This document shows positions 11,938-21,340 of a DNA stretch of 64,000 bases, in pieces. Position numbers and translations under genes: made by a program. Each line of letters starts with the position of its first letter. Within the stretch, counting starts at the first letter, position 1. The DNA lies in the NCBI GenBank assembly GCA_027886185.1, contig WOAB01000768.1:496001-560000 (forward strand), read 5' to 3'. A model generated the notes under the pieces. It saw only the letters and a program-made list of their open reading frames with translations. It was not told the DNA's origin and did no database searches. Source of the stretch: Rheum nobile. Lineage: Eukaryota > Streptophyta > Magnoliopsida > Caryophyllales > Polygonaceae.

Positions 11938-12861
11938 GCCGATGCGTTATCTCGCATGTATGTTCTCTTGACTCATGTACAAACTACAGTTTTGGGCTTT
12001 GCTTTGATTAAGGAATTATATGCTAGTGATCCTTTCTTTGCCCCTATAGTCGAGCATTGCCTTAGATTTCGAGAGTTTGAGTCATACTTTCTTTCTGAGG
12101 GTTATTTATACAAGGCTGGTCGCCTATGCATCCCTAGGTCGTCCATTAGGATCCTTTTGATTCAGGAAGCACACGAAAGTCGCAGACATTTTGGGATTAG
12201 TAAAACATTGGCCGCGCTTAGAGAACACTTCTTTTGGCCTAAGATGACCTACCAGGTGACTAGGTTTTGTCGAAGTTGTGTGACTTGCCAGAGAGCCAAA
12301 GCTAGGTATAGTCCTCACGGCCTCTACACTCCTTTGCCCATACCAAGTGCCCCCTGGGAAGATTTGTCTATGGATTTCATCACGGGTTTTCCCCTCTCTA
12401 GACGAGGTAAAGACTCTATTTTTGTGGTCGTAGATAGGTTTTCTAAGATGGCATATTTTATTGCTTGTAAGACAACCCATAGTGCTAGTGAGATTGCCGA
12501 TCTATTCTTTGAGCATGTGGTGCGTCTTCATGGAGTCCCGCGTACTATAGTGAGTGATAGGGATTCTAAATTCGTTGGTCATTTTTGGAGAACTCTTTGG
12601 GTTAAGCTAGGCACGAAACTCTTATTCTCTACTAGCTACCACCCCCAGACCGATGGCCAAACGGAGGTCACGAATAGAACCCTAGGAACCCTCCTTCGCG
12701 CGATGCTTAAATCCAACCCTAGGCGTTGGGAGGACTTACTATCAATTGTTGAGTTTTGTTATAATAGATGCAGGCACACGGCGACCAAGTTGACACCGTT
12801 CGAAGTCGTGTATGGCCTGAACCCCTTGACACCACTTGATTTGTCGCTGCGACCACTGTGA
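11938..12861 (+). pseudogene. Element G integrase core
   Basis: Frame 1. The N-terminal zinc-binding His-His-Cys-Cys arrangement is visible (His near 12172 and 12187, Cys pair CRSCVTC near 12269-12289). The catalytic D,D-35-E residues can be placed in MDFITGFP (near 12370), VSDRDSKF (near 12550) and DGQTEVTNRT (near 12652). Integrase inserts the cDNA into the host genome. A TGA at 12859 interrupts the frame, which continues in the same phase to 13065. Apart from this stop the core looks well preserved. Confidence 0.88.
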
Positions 12862-13358
12862 GACCCAGTGCATGTCTCCTCCGCCAATCGTGCCGAGCAA
12901 GTGCATGAGCTTTATCGACGCACCAGGGAGCAACTGGAGAGGAGGGCCGCACAATATGCATCACAGAAGAACACTGGCATACGCCGTATCGTTTTTGCAC
13001 CTGGGGACCTCGTCTGGGTGCACATGCGAAATTGGCACCACGTGGAGATGGCCCCTTCCGCGTGATAAAGGCCATAGGGGAAAATGCCTATCAACTCAAG
13101 CTCCCCCCAGATTTTGGAGTCCACGCGTCCGTCAACGTGGCGGACTTGACACCATATGTTGAGCCAGAGTTTGATGATGGTGAAGCGGGGACGCTTCACA
13201 ACCAAGTGGGGGAGGGTGATGTGACCCTACCTCCCATGACGGCCCAAGACGAGGAAAAAGCCATGAGCCTATGCTCAGAGGGCCCAGTGACAAGGTCTAG
13301 GTCCAAAGCCATCTCTGCCGCCATCGCGTCACTTGTCGTACGCGTCATCGCTGGCTAA
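12862..13358 (+). pseudogene. Element G integrase C-terminal region, extending into the 3' LTR
   Basis: 12862-13030 continues the integrase frame past the TGA (QLERRAAQYASQ, PGDLVWVHMR). A frameshift near 13030 moves the reading to the frame of 13032-13358, which has the GPY/F-like segment RGDGPFRVIKAIGENAYQLK and VADLTPYVEPEFDD. That frame crosses the LTR boundary at 13217 and ends only at 13356, with the tail GPVTRSRSKAISAA encoded by the LTR. Polyprotein tails of the form GPVTRSRAK are usual in plant Ty3/gypsy elements, so the coding region really overlaps the LTR. No chromodomain seen. Confidence 0.75.
13206..13216 (+). promoter_or_regulatory. Element G polypurine tract
   Basis: GTGGGGGAGGG immediately precedes the 3' LTR, the expected primer for plus-strand DNA synthesis. 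It lies inside the coding frame that runs into the LTR. Confidence 0.8.
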
Positions 13359-14141
13359 GGAAGCCCAGACGTAAACCCAAGACTCGTCGTCCTCGTCACC
13401 ATCGGCAATGAAACAATGCGTTCTTCAGAGACAACATCGCGTGCACCCAGTCGCGAGGCCATCGACCCTTAGTCGCTGTTCCTCGCGGTGTTTGTACTCA
13501 TTCAATGAGTTGTTTTCATAGTTTCGAGACATTTTCTATATTTGGTATTTCCCGCTTCGTTTTAGATAGTTTCCTTTTACAGTCTTTCTATCTTTTAGGG
13601 TTTGTGCCTTTTGCATGCTTGCATGGGCTAGCCCTTAGGCTCGTTTCGGCCCAAGCCCATTAGGTCTTGGTCGAGATACATTGGCTATTTAAAGCCTCCC
13701 TTGTTATTGTTATTTCTTACGTTCAATTTTAATCAAGGTTTCAAGTAGAGTGTTTATCCTCTTTCCCTTGATCGGACATCACTATCTATCTTCACATCCC
13801 CATTCCCTCCACCGTCGACGCTATGGCAACTGCTTGATTCTTCAAGCCAAGTCTTCCTTCGCATCTCACTTCCTCCGCAGTCAACGCTACGACACCCAAA
13901 GACTTGTCTTTTCAAGTCATCTATCCCTCATCACATCGCTTCCGCCACCGCTATCTATCCATCCCATTCATCACTTCCACCGTTTCCATCACAACAACCA
14001 TCGCGATCTCTCGCTCGCGAACCATCACCAACACCGCGTTCCACGGCAGATTTGCCAGTGCCAAGTGACTTCCCAACCAAGACTAGATCCAAAGGTGTCA
14101 TCTTGACAATTCGACTTGTCATCGGAGGCAAGAACACATCA
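13217..14141 (+). repeat. Element G 3' LTR
   Basis: 925 bp, TGATGTGACCC to AACACATCA, followed by the target duplication GTGTT. It differs from the 5' LTR by scattered substitutions and an extra stretch near 13438-13500, so the insertion is not recent. Confidence 0.92.
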
Positions 14142-14146
14142 GTGTT

Positions 14147-14651
14147 GGAGTGCGGTCATATCTCGGTCTAGGAGGTCCGAAATCTCCCTTAGCATTCACT
14201 TCAGCAATGGGCTCTTGCAGTGTGGGACACACATCAGTAGGGTGCATCGTGTCATAGCATATTCCGCAAGACTTAACCTGTTGCGGTCCACCTTTCATCA
14301 TGAAATGCCTCATCATCTCCTTCACCTCAGCCATCTCAGAAAGTAGTAAGGACAATGGCTGAGAATCTGCGGCCTTAATTGCTTGAGCGCTTGCTCTCTT
14401 GCTGAATTGTCTTGAGCCCTCAGATAGCTCAAAGAATATCTCAAATGTTGCAGCTGGCGTCTTGTTGAGGATGTTACCGCCACATGCGGCGTTCACCATC
14501 CTGCGCTCATCATCAAGAAGTCCCCCATACAGATATAGAACGAGGTCTTGGTCAGAATAATCATGGTATGGACAACTTGATATCAACCTCTTGAATCTCT
14601 CATAATATTCATACAACGTCTCAGTAGCATGCTGTTCGATGTTGCTAATGT
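14147..14651 (-). pseudogene. Element A gag, right half
   Basis: The open frame runs from 14697 down to 14119 on the minus strand; the part that belongs to gag is about 14645-14147. It contains the Athila/Tat gag stretch ETLYEYYERFKRLISSCPYH, LYGGLLDDERRMVNAACGG, and a zinc knuckle C-X2-C-X4-H-X4-C (CGICYDTMHPTDVCP). The frame starts inside the LTR and reads straight through the primer-binding site. The normal leader and N-terminal half of gag are therefore deleted, with the core starting only a few codons after the primer site. The last codons at the left belong to element G's LTR. Element C encodes a close relative (62587-64000). Confidence 0.8.
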
Positions 14652-14671
14652 TCCCCGGCAATGGCGCCAAA
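14652..14671 (-). promoter_or_regulatory. Element A primer-binding site (tRNA-Asp type)
   Basis: On the minus strand the sequence next to the LTR reads TTTGGCGCCATTGCCGGGGA, close to the primer site usual for Athila/Tat elements. This fixes the element's direction as right to left. Gag coding begins directly after it, which shows a deletion of the leader. Confidence 0.85.
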
Positions 14672-14673
14672 TT

Positions 14674-16841
14674 TGATGAGGGGTTTGTCGTAGACACCTA
14701 TCAAATAACTTCAAAAACCTAACTAACGTAGTAGGGTAAATAAGGATCGATCCCATAGGGAGGTAAGCAATCTTCCTAATTGCAAAGGTTGTATGCCAAT
14801 GGTAACAAAAGGGGGGATTTAGGTTTGAATCAAGTAACAAGGTAAATCAATGCAAAAGATTTAATCAATGGGTGAGAAGTAACTCAGCCAGACAAATATC
14901 CACACTTCAGTTTGATTGATTGATCCTAGATTATCTCCAATTCCTACCAATGAATATTCCTATTCCGATCTTATGTATACAGACAAGTCAACCAACCCTG
15001 AAAATACTTACCATTAAACAATCAAGAAACCATCAATATTCAATCTAACGACAGCAGTAAGCATAGGAATTAAGCAGGATACATGCAATACTTAACAACT
15101 AGTCAGTACTCGACATGTAATCAATTCTCTTCACAATAAACATTCATAACCAGTTCCTGTAAATTGTGGTTGCTACACAAGATAAGGGATTTCAACCAGA
15201 AATATCCAAACCCTAGCAATAGACAATCACTAATATCAACTAGATGATCAGACTAGTCAAATCAGCAAGAATCAATGGGATGAAGCACAAAAAGAATCAA
15301 TATAATCAAAGGAAAGGAAATAGAGTTATAATCTCACAACCAAATACAAACGAAGGCTTCAATCGTCGGACTAAGCAAAGGTTGCTTAGTTCTTCATAGT
15401 CTTTAAAGCATAAAACTCTAAGGGAAAAACTGAATGATAAAGTGTGATGATGTGATAATGAAAAGGCTGCTAACAAAGAGAGGTAAAATAACCTAGCAAA
15501 ACCTAATTCCTAAAATAAGAAATAATATCTTCCTAAAAGGAAATTAAATGAAATAATAAAGAAATAAAATAAAACAAGTCTCGGACGAAATCCCGAACAC
15601 GCTCTTCGCTCCGCGCCAGAAAAGAATCCACGACCGCGGCCAATCTTCCGCGCCCGCGGAAATGCCTCTCTGATGTGTTCTTGCCTCCGATGACAAGTCG
15701 AATTGTCAAGGTGACACCTGTGGATCTAGTCTTGGTTGGGAAGTCACTCGGCACTAGCAAATCTACCGTGGAACGCGGTGTTGGTGATGGTTCGCGAGCG
15801 AGAGATCGCGATGGTTGTTGTGATGGAAACGGTGGAAGTGGTGAATGGGATGAATAGATAGCGGTGGCGGAAGCGATTTGATGAGGGATAGGTGATTTGA
15901 AGGACAAGCCTTTGGTGTTGTAGCGTCAACTGCGGAGGAAGGGAGATGCGAAGGAAGACTTGGCTTGAAAGATCAAGCAATTGTCGTAGCGTCGGCGACG
16001 GAGGAAAGGAGATGCGAAGATAGAGGGTGAAGTCCGATCAAGGGAAGGAGGATAAACACTCTACTTGAAACCTTGATTAAAATTGAACGTAAGAAATAAC
16101 AATAACAAAGGAGGCTTTAAATAGCCAATGTATCTCGGCCAAGACCTAATGGGTTTGGGCCGAAACGAGCCTAAGGGCTAGCCCATGCAAGCATGCAAAA
16201 GGCACAAACCCTAAGAGATAGAAAGACTATAAACGGAAACTATCTAAAACACGCATGAAATACTAAATATAGAAAGTGTATCAAAAGAACGCGTGAAAAT
16301 CCTAACGCAGTGAAGGCATGCAGTCAAACATCGCGATAGATGACGACGAAGGGGCGATCGACTCGCGAGTGTGTGCACGCATTGTTCCGATGCCGATGGT
16401 TGCGAGGACGACGAGTCTTGGGTTGGCGTCTGGGCTTCCTTGGCCAGTGACGATGCGTGCGACAAGTGACGCGACGGCGGAGGCGATGGATTTGGACCTA
16501 GACCTTGTTACTGGGCCCTCTGAGCGATGGCTCATGGCTTCTTCCTCGTCTTGGGCCGTCATGGGAGGCAGGGTCATATCACTCTCGCTGACTCTTGCTT
16601 CTGTCGTCAAATCCGCGCCCGCGGAAATGCTTTTGTTGCGTCTTCTACTTCTCGCTTGCGGTCTTCTCTTGTGGTGGCTTTGCCTTATCTTCAATGTCTT
16701 CACAATATGCACTAAACTCCTCCGTTCTACCACTTCTTCTCTACAACTCCATTCTCTTCAAATATCTTCTAAACCCACACAAAATGGTACCTAATATCCA
16801 GTAACAACTCCTAGTTACGCACTACAAAGTAGAGCGGATCA
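14674..16841 (-). repeat. Element A 5' LTR (right copy), split by a solo LTR
   Basis: Begins TGATGAGGGGTTTGTCG and ends GCGGATCA. Without the 911-bp insertion at 15671-16581 and its 5-bp duplication it is 1252 bp, against 1267 bp for the left copy. It lacks one unit of the GC-rich word block found in the left LTR. Confidence 0.88.
15671..16581 (-). mobile_element. Solo LTR of the element G family, inverted, inside element A's LTR
   Basis: The sequence runs TGATGTGTTCTTGCC to GGGTCATATCA and is the reverse complement of element G's LTR. The exact duplication CTCTC lies on both sides (15666-15670 and 16582-16586), so this is a true insertion reduced to one LTR by recombination between LTRs. 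Its sequence confirms that the G-family LTR begins TGAT.TGACCC. Confidence 0.92.
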
Positions 16842-17222
16842 AGTATAATGTTATTGTCATTTGTATAGGATCGTAAGAATCATTTGTATGATTGTTAGAA
16901 TAGTATGTCGGATTGGCATCGTACACAAGATTCTAACAATTTCAATGTTATCAACTAAAATTTTACCTCTAATAAGATCCTAATTAGGATAAAAAATCGC
17001 TCTGTTTTTTCTAAATCATGTAATTTTTAATATCGTAGGTCCAGAATCAATATTTTGATAACCTTGGTGGATACATCTTTTTTAATAATAATTGTTGAAT
17101 TAATATATAAATAGTTGATCATGAATCCGTGATATTTTGATCATGTTCATGTATTAATCCAACACTTCTGCAACTTTGTGAATTTAATTTAAATTTTTGG
17201 GTTATTTTATGCATATATAACT
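16842..17222. other. AT-rich intergenic DNA
   Basis: Non-coding, low in G+C, with no repeat or transposon boundary that I can define. It continues the sequence that lay left of element A before A was inserted (up to 2844). Confidence 0.5.
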
Positions 17223-17231
17223 TTTAATATA

Positions 17232-17952
17232 AGGTTGAGATCCGGTGAGGATGGGATGGGAGGAGAGGATTGAGGACGTATGAGAGTCGTCGGATCGCAA
17301 ACAAACGTAGTGCCCAAATTGTTTTTCAAAAATTCCCATGCCGAATTATTCGTGAAAAAATACGGATTCACGTGCACACAAAGTGCAAATTTATATGCAT
17401 GTCAAATACACTACGGTGTGCATGTGAAATTCATTTTTATGTGCATGCATAAAACATGTGCGCTCATATGGAATGAACAAAACGTGTGCACATGAAAACA
17501 CGACTTTGTGCATGCGAAGTATACTAACTTCAGCACTTGAAAATGGCATGTTTGTGCATACGAAATGCACTGTGCTATGCGTGCATGTGAAACAACGTAA
17601 GTGTGTATGTGTGCACATGAAAATAACATATGTGTGCATGCGAATATGACTCAAAGCGCGTACGAAATAACATGTGTGCATACATATAAAAACCAACGAA
17701 AGTAACCTACGTGTGCATACGGAAATGACATGTGTGTGCACATGAAAACAACGTGTGTATGCATGCGAAACAACGTAATTGTTCATACGGACAAAAATGC
17801 GTATGCACGCGGAACGTGTTTTTTTGCGAAACATTCGGCCGAGCCAAATTATATCCGAATTCTTTCCTTGGCTGATCTGAGCGCTCTATTTCTTGATCCG
17901 ATGGTCTTGGAGCATCCTCACTCCTCTCCTAAGCCCTCATCCTGACCTTTTC
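17232..17952. mobile_element. Mutator-like miniature element with long degenerate inverted repeats
   Basis: The nonamer TTTAATATA stands exactly on both sides (17223-17231 and 17953-17961); a 9-bp duplication is the hallmark of Mutator-like elements. The ends are imperfect inverted repeats: GGTGAGGATGGGATGGGAGG at the left against, on the minus strand from the right, GGTCAGGATGAGGGCTTAGG. A second inner pair begins GCCGAATTATTCGTG and GCCGAATGTTTCGC. About 450 bp of degenerate short repeats fills the middle. No transposase. The outermost few bases do not pair well, so the exact ends are uncertain. Confidence 0.6.
17370..17815. repeat. Degenerate minisatellite (TGTGCATGCGAAA / TGTGCACATGAAA units)
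   Basis: About 20 imperfect units of roughly 20-24 bp, made of GTGTGCATRCGAAA and GTGTGCACATGAAAA words, run through the core of the miniature transposon. On the minus strand a 147-codon open frame (17391-17834) results, rich in His, Cys, Thr and Val (for example HVHTHVISVCT). It has no domain and I treat it as a by-product of the repeat. Confidence 0.65.
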
Positions 17953-17961
17953 TTTAATATA

Positions 17962-18408
17962 TATCATAGAAGTGTCAAATTTAAATCATCATAATAGTTT
18001 CACTTGTCAATCAACCCTAATACATTATAAGAGAGAACCCATCTCTTCACAATTTATTACGCCACTTGGCGAAACACGCATCTAACAAATGTCCTTTTTA
18101 TTTGTAATAAGTTAAAAAATTAGGCAAGTTGAATACCCCCTTCTCCATCTTCTTTAACAACAAAATCAAAAACTGCCTTCTGGTACCTACATTGAACTTC
18201 CCGATCTTCCCTACACCCACTTCTCCATCATCAAAACAATGGCTAACCATGTTCCATAAATTAACCAACAGTATAATATTCCTTCGATTAGTGTTTGGGG
18301 TTGATATGCCCTCTCATTCCACCTCTTGCACTCCCGTCAATATCTCCCAAACCCTCTTTTTCTCCCATCTCTTTTTCTTACCCAAATCGGTGCATGCGTT
18401 TCTCAGAA
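17962..18408. other. Intergenic DNA left of the cold-shock fragment
   Basis: AT-rich, then from about 18120 pyrimidine-rich (TTCCCTACACCCACTTCTCC), which could be the former 5' untranslated region of the cold-shock-domain fragment. No promoter can be named with confidence. Confidence 0.35.
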
Positions 18409-18575
18409 ATGGCAGAAACAGGCTCGAGGGGAGCATCAAGTGGTTCAACGACACCAGGGGCATCGACTTCATCACCCTCAATGACGGCGATGACAATCTC
18501 TTCGTCCACCAGTCCTCCATCCGCAAAGATGGCTTTCACATCCTGGGTATCGGTGAGGAGGTCGAGTATGTCGTC
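18409..18575 (+). pseudogene. Cold-shock-domain (CSP/GRP2-type) gene fragment
   Basis: The fragment starts with MAETGSR and then, after a small deletion that shifts the frame, reads GSIKWFNDTRGIDFIT...DDNLFVHQSSIRKDGFHILGIGEEVEY. This is the cold-shock domain of plant glycine-rich RNA-binding/cold-shock proteins, which melt RNA structure. The RNP2 motif LFVHQSSI is intact, but RNP1, normally KGFGFI, reads RGIDFI. Similarity stops at about 18575, so the end of the domain and the Gly-rich/zinc-knuckle tail are absent. Frameshift, truncation and altered RNP1 make it a pseudogene. It is the only host-type coding remnant in the window that I recognise. Confidence 0.8.
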
Positions 18576-18774
18576 ATTGCTTTTCTTTATCCTCCATGTT
18601 TCTTTCTATATCGCCGCATAGTGTGGTCAATTCTATTTCCTCTACTCCTATAGTTGGCAAAAAATGGTAGACTTGGGTTATTTTTCTCACCGCATGGAGA
18701 TATCGTGAGATGACTCTTTCGTTTGGGATCTAAAGTTATTGAATGTTTATGTTGATTTTAGAAGGTATACACTT

Positions 18775-20166
18775 TAGAGATTCCGAAAGCTGCAGTACGG
18801 AGATTTGGTGACGTATCGCGCCCACTAGACACCTAATCCTTTTCTTCGGGTCCCTCTGAGTGTTGTTCTTCGATCTTCATGGACTTCTCTTCTCTTGGTG
18901 GTGATGATGGCTTCCCTTGAAGTTCTCTCCAATGACCTGAAAATTCCCAAGGGTGTTGTCCCTTGGGAAGACCCTCCACAGTCACAAAGTTAGAGGTGCG
19001 GTATGAGGAAGTTGATGATCTTTTTGTAAGAAATCCGAAAAATAGATTTATCAATGTGTTTAGTGGAATAAAGTCCCTTTTGGGGTTGCTTGAATGATGA
19101 AGGAGATTGATGAACAATAATGATGAACTTCCCTTGAACTTTCGAAATCTCCCATAAGGATGAGTTGAGAGTTTTTAGTTTCTTCCTCGCAAAAAATCCC
19201 CCTTTGCTTGGCTGCCAGCTCCCTCCTTTTATAGCTGAAGGCTTTCCCTCTTTAGATCAAGAAATCATTCCCTTAGAAGTAGGGGTGTGGCCTAGTAGAT
19301 TGCTTTTCCAGATTTCATGGTACAGAATCACTGTTGGAGACGCCACCTCCCATGTTGCATTAAATACTCACTGTACAGATTTAACTTGTCACATCATACC
19401 ATACGGACGAAGCTTCGGTTGGGATTTCCTTTGTTCTAACACGCAACCTTTTGATTGGCTTTTGTATTTTGATCACATGATTTGGATAAGCTTGAACTTC
19501 AATTAGATCTTCTCATGTGATGAAGATTGCTTCCTTAAGATCTTTCTTAGGCCGTTTCGTTCGCCTGATGACCGTACTTCTCCGGCGGTTATGTTGATAC
19601 GGTACAAGGATGACGCTCGACATATCTTTTAGTTGGTTTCGTACTTGTTTGGATGACGTGAATATTTACAAGTCTTAATCTTATCTTCTTGTGCATGGAT
19701 GGGCCCTTTTTTCAGGGCTTCTTTCATCCCATACGTGTGCGATGACTACTATGATGCGGTTTGTTGTTGACATTGATGATACAGTACGTTGACGCTTTTG
19801 ATAATGCTGTATGTTGGTGATTTTGTTGATGTTGTTCATTGATGATTTTGACGATGTTGTACGTTGATGATTTTGATGATGTTGTACGTTGATGACTTTG
19901 ATGATGTTGTACGTTGATGATGGAAGACCTAGATCATTGCTTCCCTTCTTATGTGATTTTCCTGACTGAAGGTGTCGCCATCCCTAACCTTTGAGCTTTA
20001 CAGATACAATAGCGGTGTCCGATTCGTACCTTGATGTGACGCCCAATTTTTATAGGATCATTGACCATGCTTTGTTAACTATTGAGTTGACTTCTTATAG
20101 AAGGGAGTTTACACGTGGTTGTTATTTTAACGCTCCATGTGTGAGCGCCCATTTTTGACATCGTCA
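18775..20166 (-). repeat. Element E 3' LTR (left copy)
   Basis: 1392 bp. It contains a short tandem array of a 25-bp unit (TTGATGATTTTGATGATGTTG core) at about 19800-19925; the same array in the other LTR is at about 31090-31250. The first base pair TA in place of TG is a mutation relative to the right copy. Confidence 0.9.
19800..19925. repeat. 25-bp tandem repeat in element E LTR
   Basis: The ACGTTGATGA phrase starts at 19861, 19886 and 19911, a period of exactly 25 bp, with more divergent units to the left. The unit reads GTACGTTGATGATTTTGATG followed by ATGTT. Confidence 0.85.
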
Positions 20167-20445
20167 GACAGCCTCACACTTTATGGGGTTCGCAGTCACT
20201 CCATGAAGTAGAAAATCAGTAAATTCCTAGCAAAATCAACTCGATTTATAAAAAGAATGGTGCAGTATCGAGGCACTTCCGCCACCCATTACATTTCTTC
20301 TATCGGCCGTATCTCACGTGCCTCTATTCTTTTTTGGTTTTCTGTTGGTAGACCGCATGTTGTCTTCTTCATTTATCCTCATTCTTTTTTGTGAATTTCG
20401 TGTAGCATTTTCTATGGTTGAAGGAGATGAGGTCCAATTTTTAGG

Positions 20446-21160
20446 GTGATACCATATCATATGTGTGTCATTCTCAGATCCCGTCGGTCGGTTGAGGACG
20501 AGTTGCGGACTCTCAAGAAGCAGTACACTTGCCTTGAGAAGGAGAAAAGCGAGGCGATGACTGCTAAGGACCACATTCTTTCGAAAATTGACCTGGTCGC
20601 CAAGGAGCGTGATCGAGTTGTCAAGGAAAAGGCATATTTCGCTAAAATAGTTGAAGGTGAAAGGCAGGGTTGGGAAGCCTAGAAGATGCATTTGCAAGAG
20701 TCCCTTGAAGGAAGGCATAAGTCACTGTTGTCGGAGAGGAACAAGAAAAAGACGCTCTTGAAGATGATTGCGGACCTGAAGAAGGACGTTGTCGATCATG
20801 GTGATGTTGGCGAGATTAAGGTGTAACGGTGAGAGAGTACAAGAATTCCATTCAGATGGATTTGCATCTGGGGAGAACGTCCCTTAGCTGCAGAGAGGAA
20901 TGGACATTGGTGCTCGCCAATACACGCTCAACATTAGGAAAGACCCAAATGTTCGTGATTCCTTTGTCTCGGATTACAATGACCACTACGGCTTTAGTCT
21001 TCTTGTTGTCGATGAGTATGTATCGCCGACTTCCAATGAGCTTGATGTGCTGCTTCAGAGCCTAAGAGGTGGGATGAATCCTGGCGAGGCGGAGGTGACC
21101 CAAACTCCAAGGGATGACGTAGGAATCATCGCAAATGATGGTGTTGGTGGCGAGTTATGA
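20446..21160 (+). pseudogene. Antisense additional ORF of element E (coiled coil), decayed
   Basis: This frame is antisense to the element's gag and lies between the truncated protease/tandem array and the 3' LTR. 20446-20826 encodes a Lys/Glu-rich heptad-like stretch (VEDELRTLKKQYTCLEKEKSE, KERDRVVKEKAYFAKIVEGE) predicted to form a coiled coil, cut by TAG at 20680. 20900-21160 in another frame continues with SDYNDHYGFSLLVVDEYVSP. Tat-lineage elements are known to carry an antisense additional ORF at this place, with a coiled-coil part, of unknown function. Element D carries a related arrangement (45763-50472). Confidence 0.55.
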
Positions 21161-21340
21161 GTATGTGTGTTATCGTCCATGTGGTCCTGACTAGCTTGCG
21201 TTCGCGTTCATTGTTTGGTTTGCTTTCGTTTTGACGTAGTCATGTACTTTGGTGTTGAACCTCGTCGGTCTTTTGTGGTGGCTTTTTTGCTTGTAACGGT
21301 TTTAGATCCTCCCTAAGGTGATAACATGATTTTTGTGGGT

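Larger units (their letters stand above)
6063..14141 (+). mobile_element. Element G: Ty3/gypsy LTR retrotransposon inserted in element A gag
   Basis: LTRs at 6063-6935 and 13217-14141 both begin TGAT and end AGAACACATCA. The exact 5-bp duplication GTGTT flanks the element (6058-6062 and 14142-14146). The primer-binding site TGGTATCAGAGCC follows the left LTR and a purine tract precedes the right LTR, so the orientation is plus. The order gag, protease, reverse transcriptase, RNase H, integrase is that of Ty3/gypsy. The protease DGGSC motif and the initiator-Met-type primer site suggest a chromovirus relative, perhaps the Reina lineage, although I see no chromodomain. Several stops, at least two frameshifts and a small RNase H deletion make it inactive. 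Confidence 0.93.
2845..16841 (-). mobile_element. Element A: Athila/Tat-like Ty3/gypsy LTR retrotransposon, no pol, with nested insertions
   Basis: Two related LTRs (2845-4111 and 14674-16841, the latter enlarged by an insertion) begin TGATG[C/A]GGGGTTTGTCG and end GCGGATCA as written on the plus strand. The flanking pentamers AATAT (2840-2844) and AGTAT (16842-16846) match at four of five bases, fitting a decayed target duplication. A primer-binding site complementary to a tRNA-Asp-like 3' end abuts the right LTR on the minus strand, so transcription runs right to left. Only gag and a protease-region remnant are present; reverse transcriptase, RNase H and integrase are absent. The body is interrupted by element G at 6063-14141. 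Without its insertions it is about 5 kb, so it is a non-autonomous derivative. Confidence 0.88.

Noticed and set aside
17391..17834. 147-codon His/Cys-rich minus-strand frame
   Set aside because: Generated by the minisatellite; no conserved domain.
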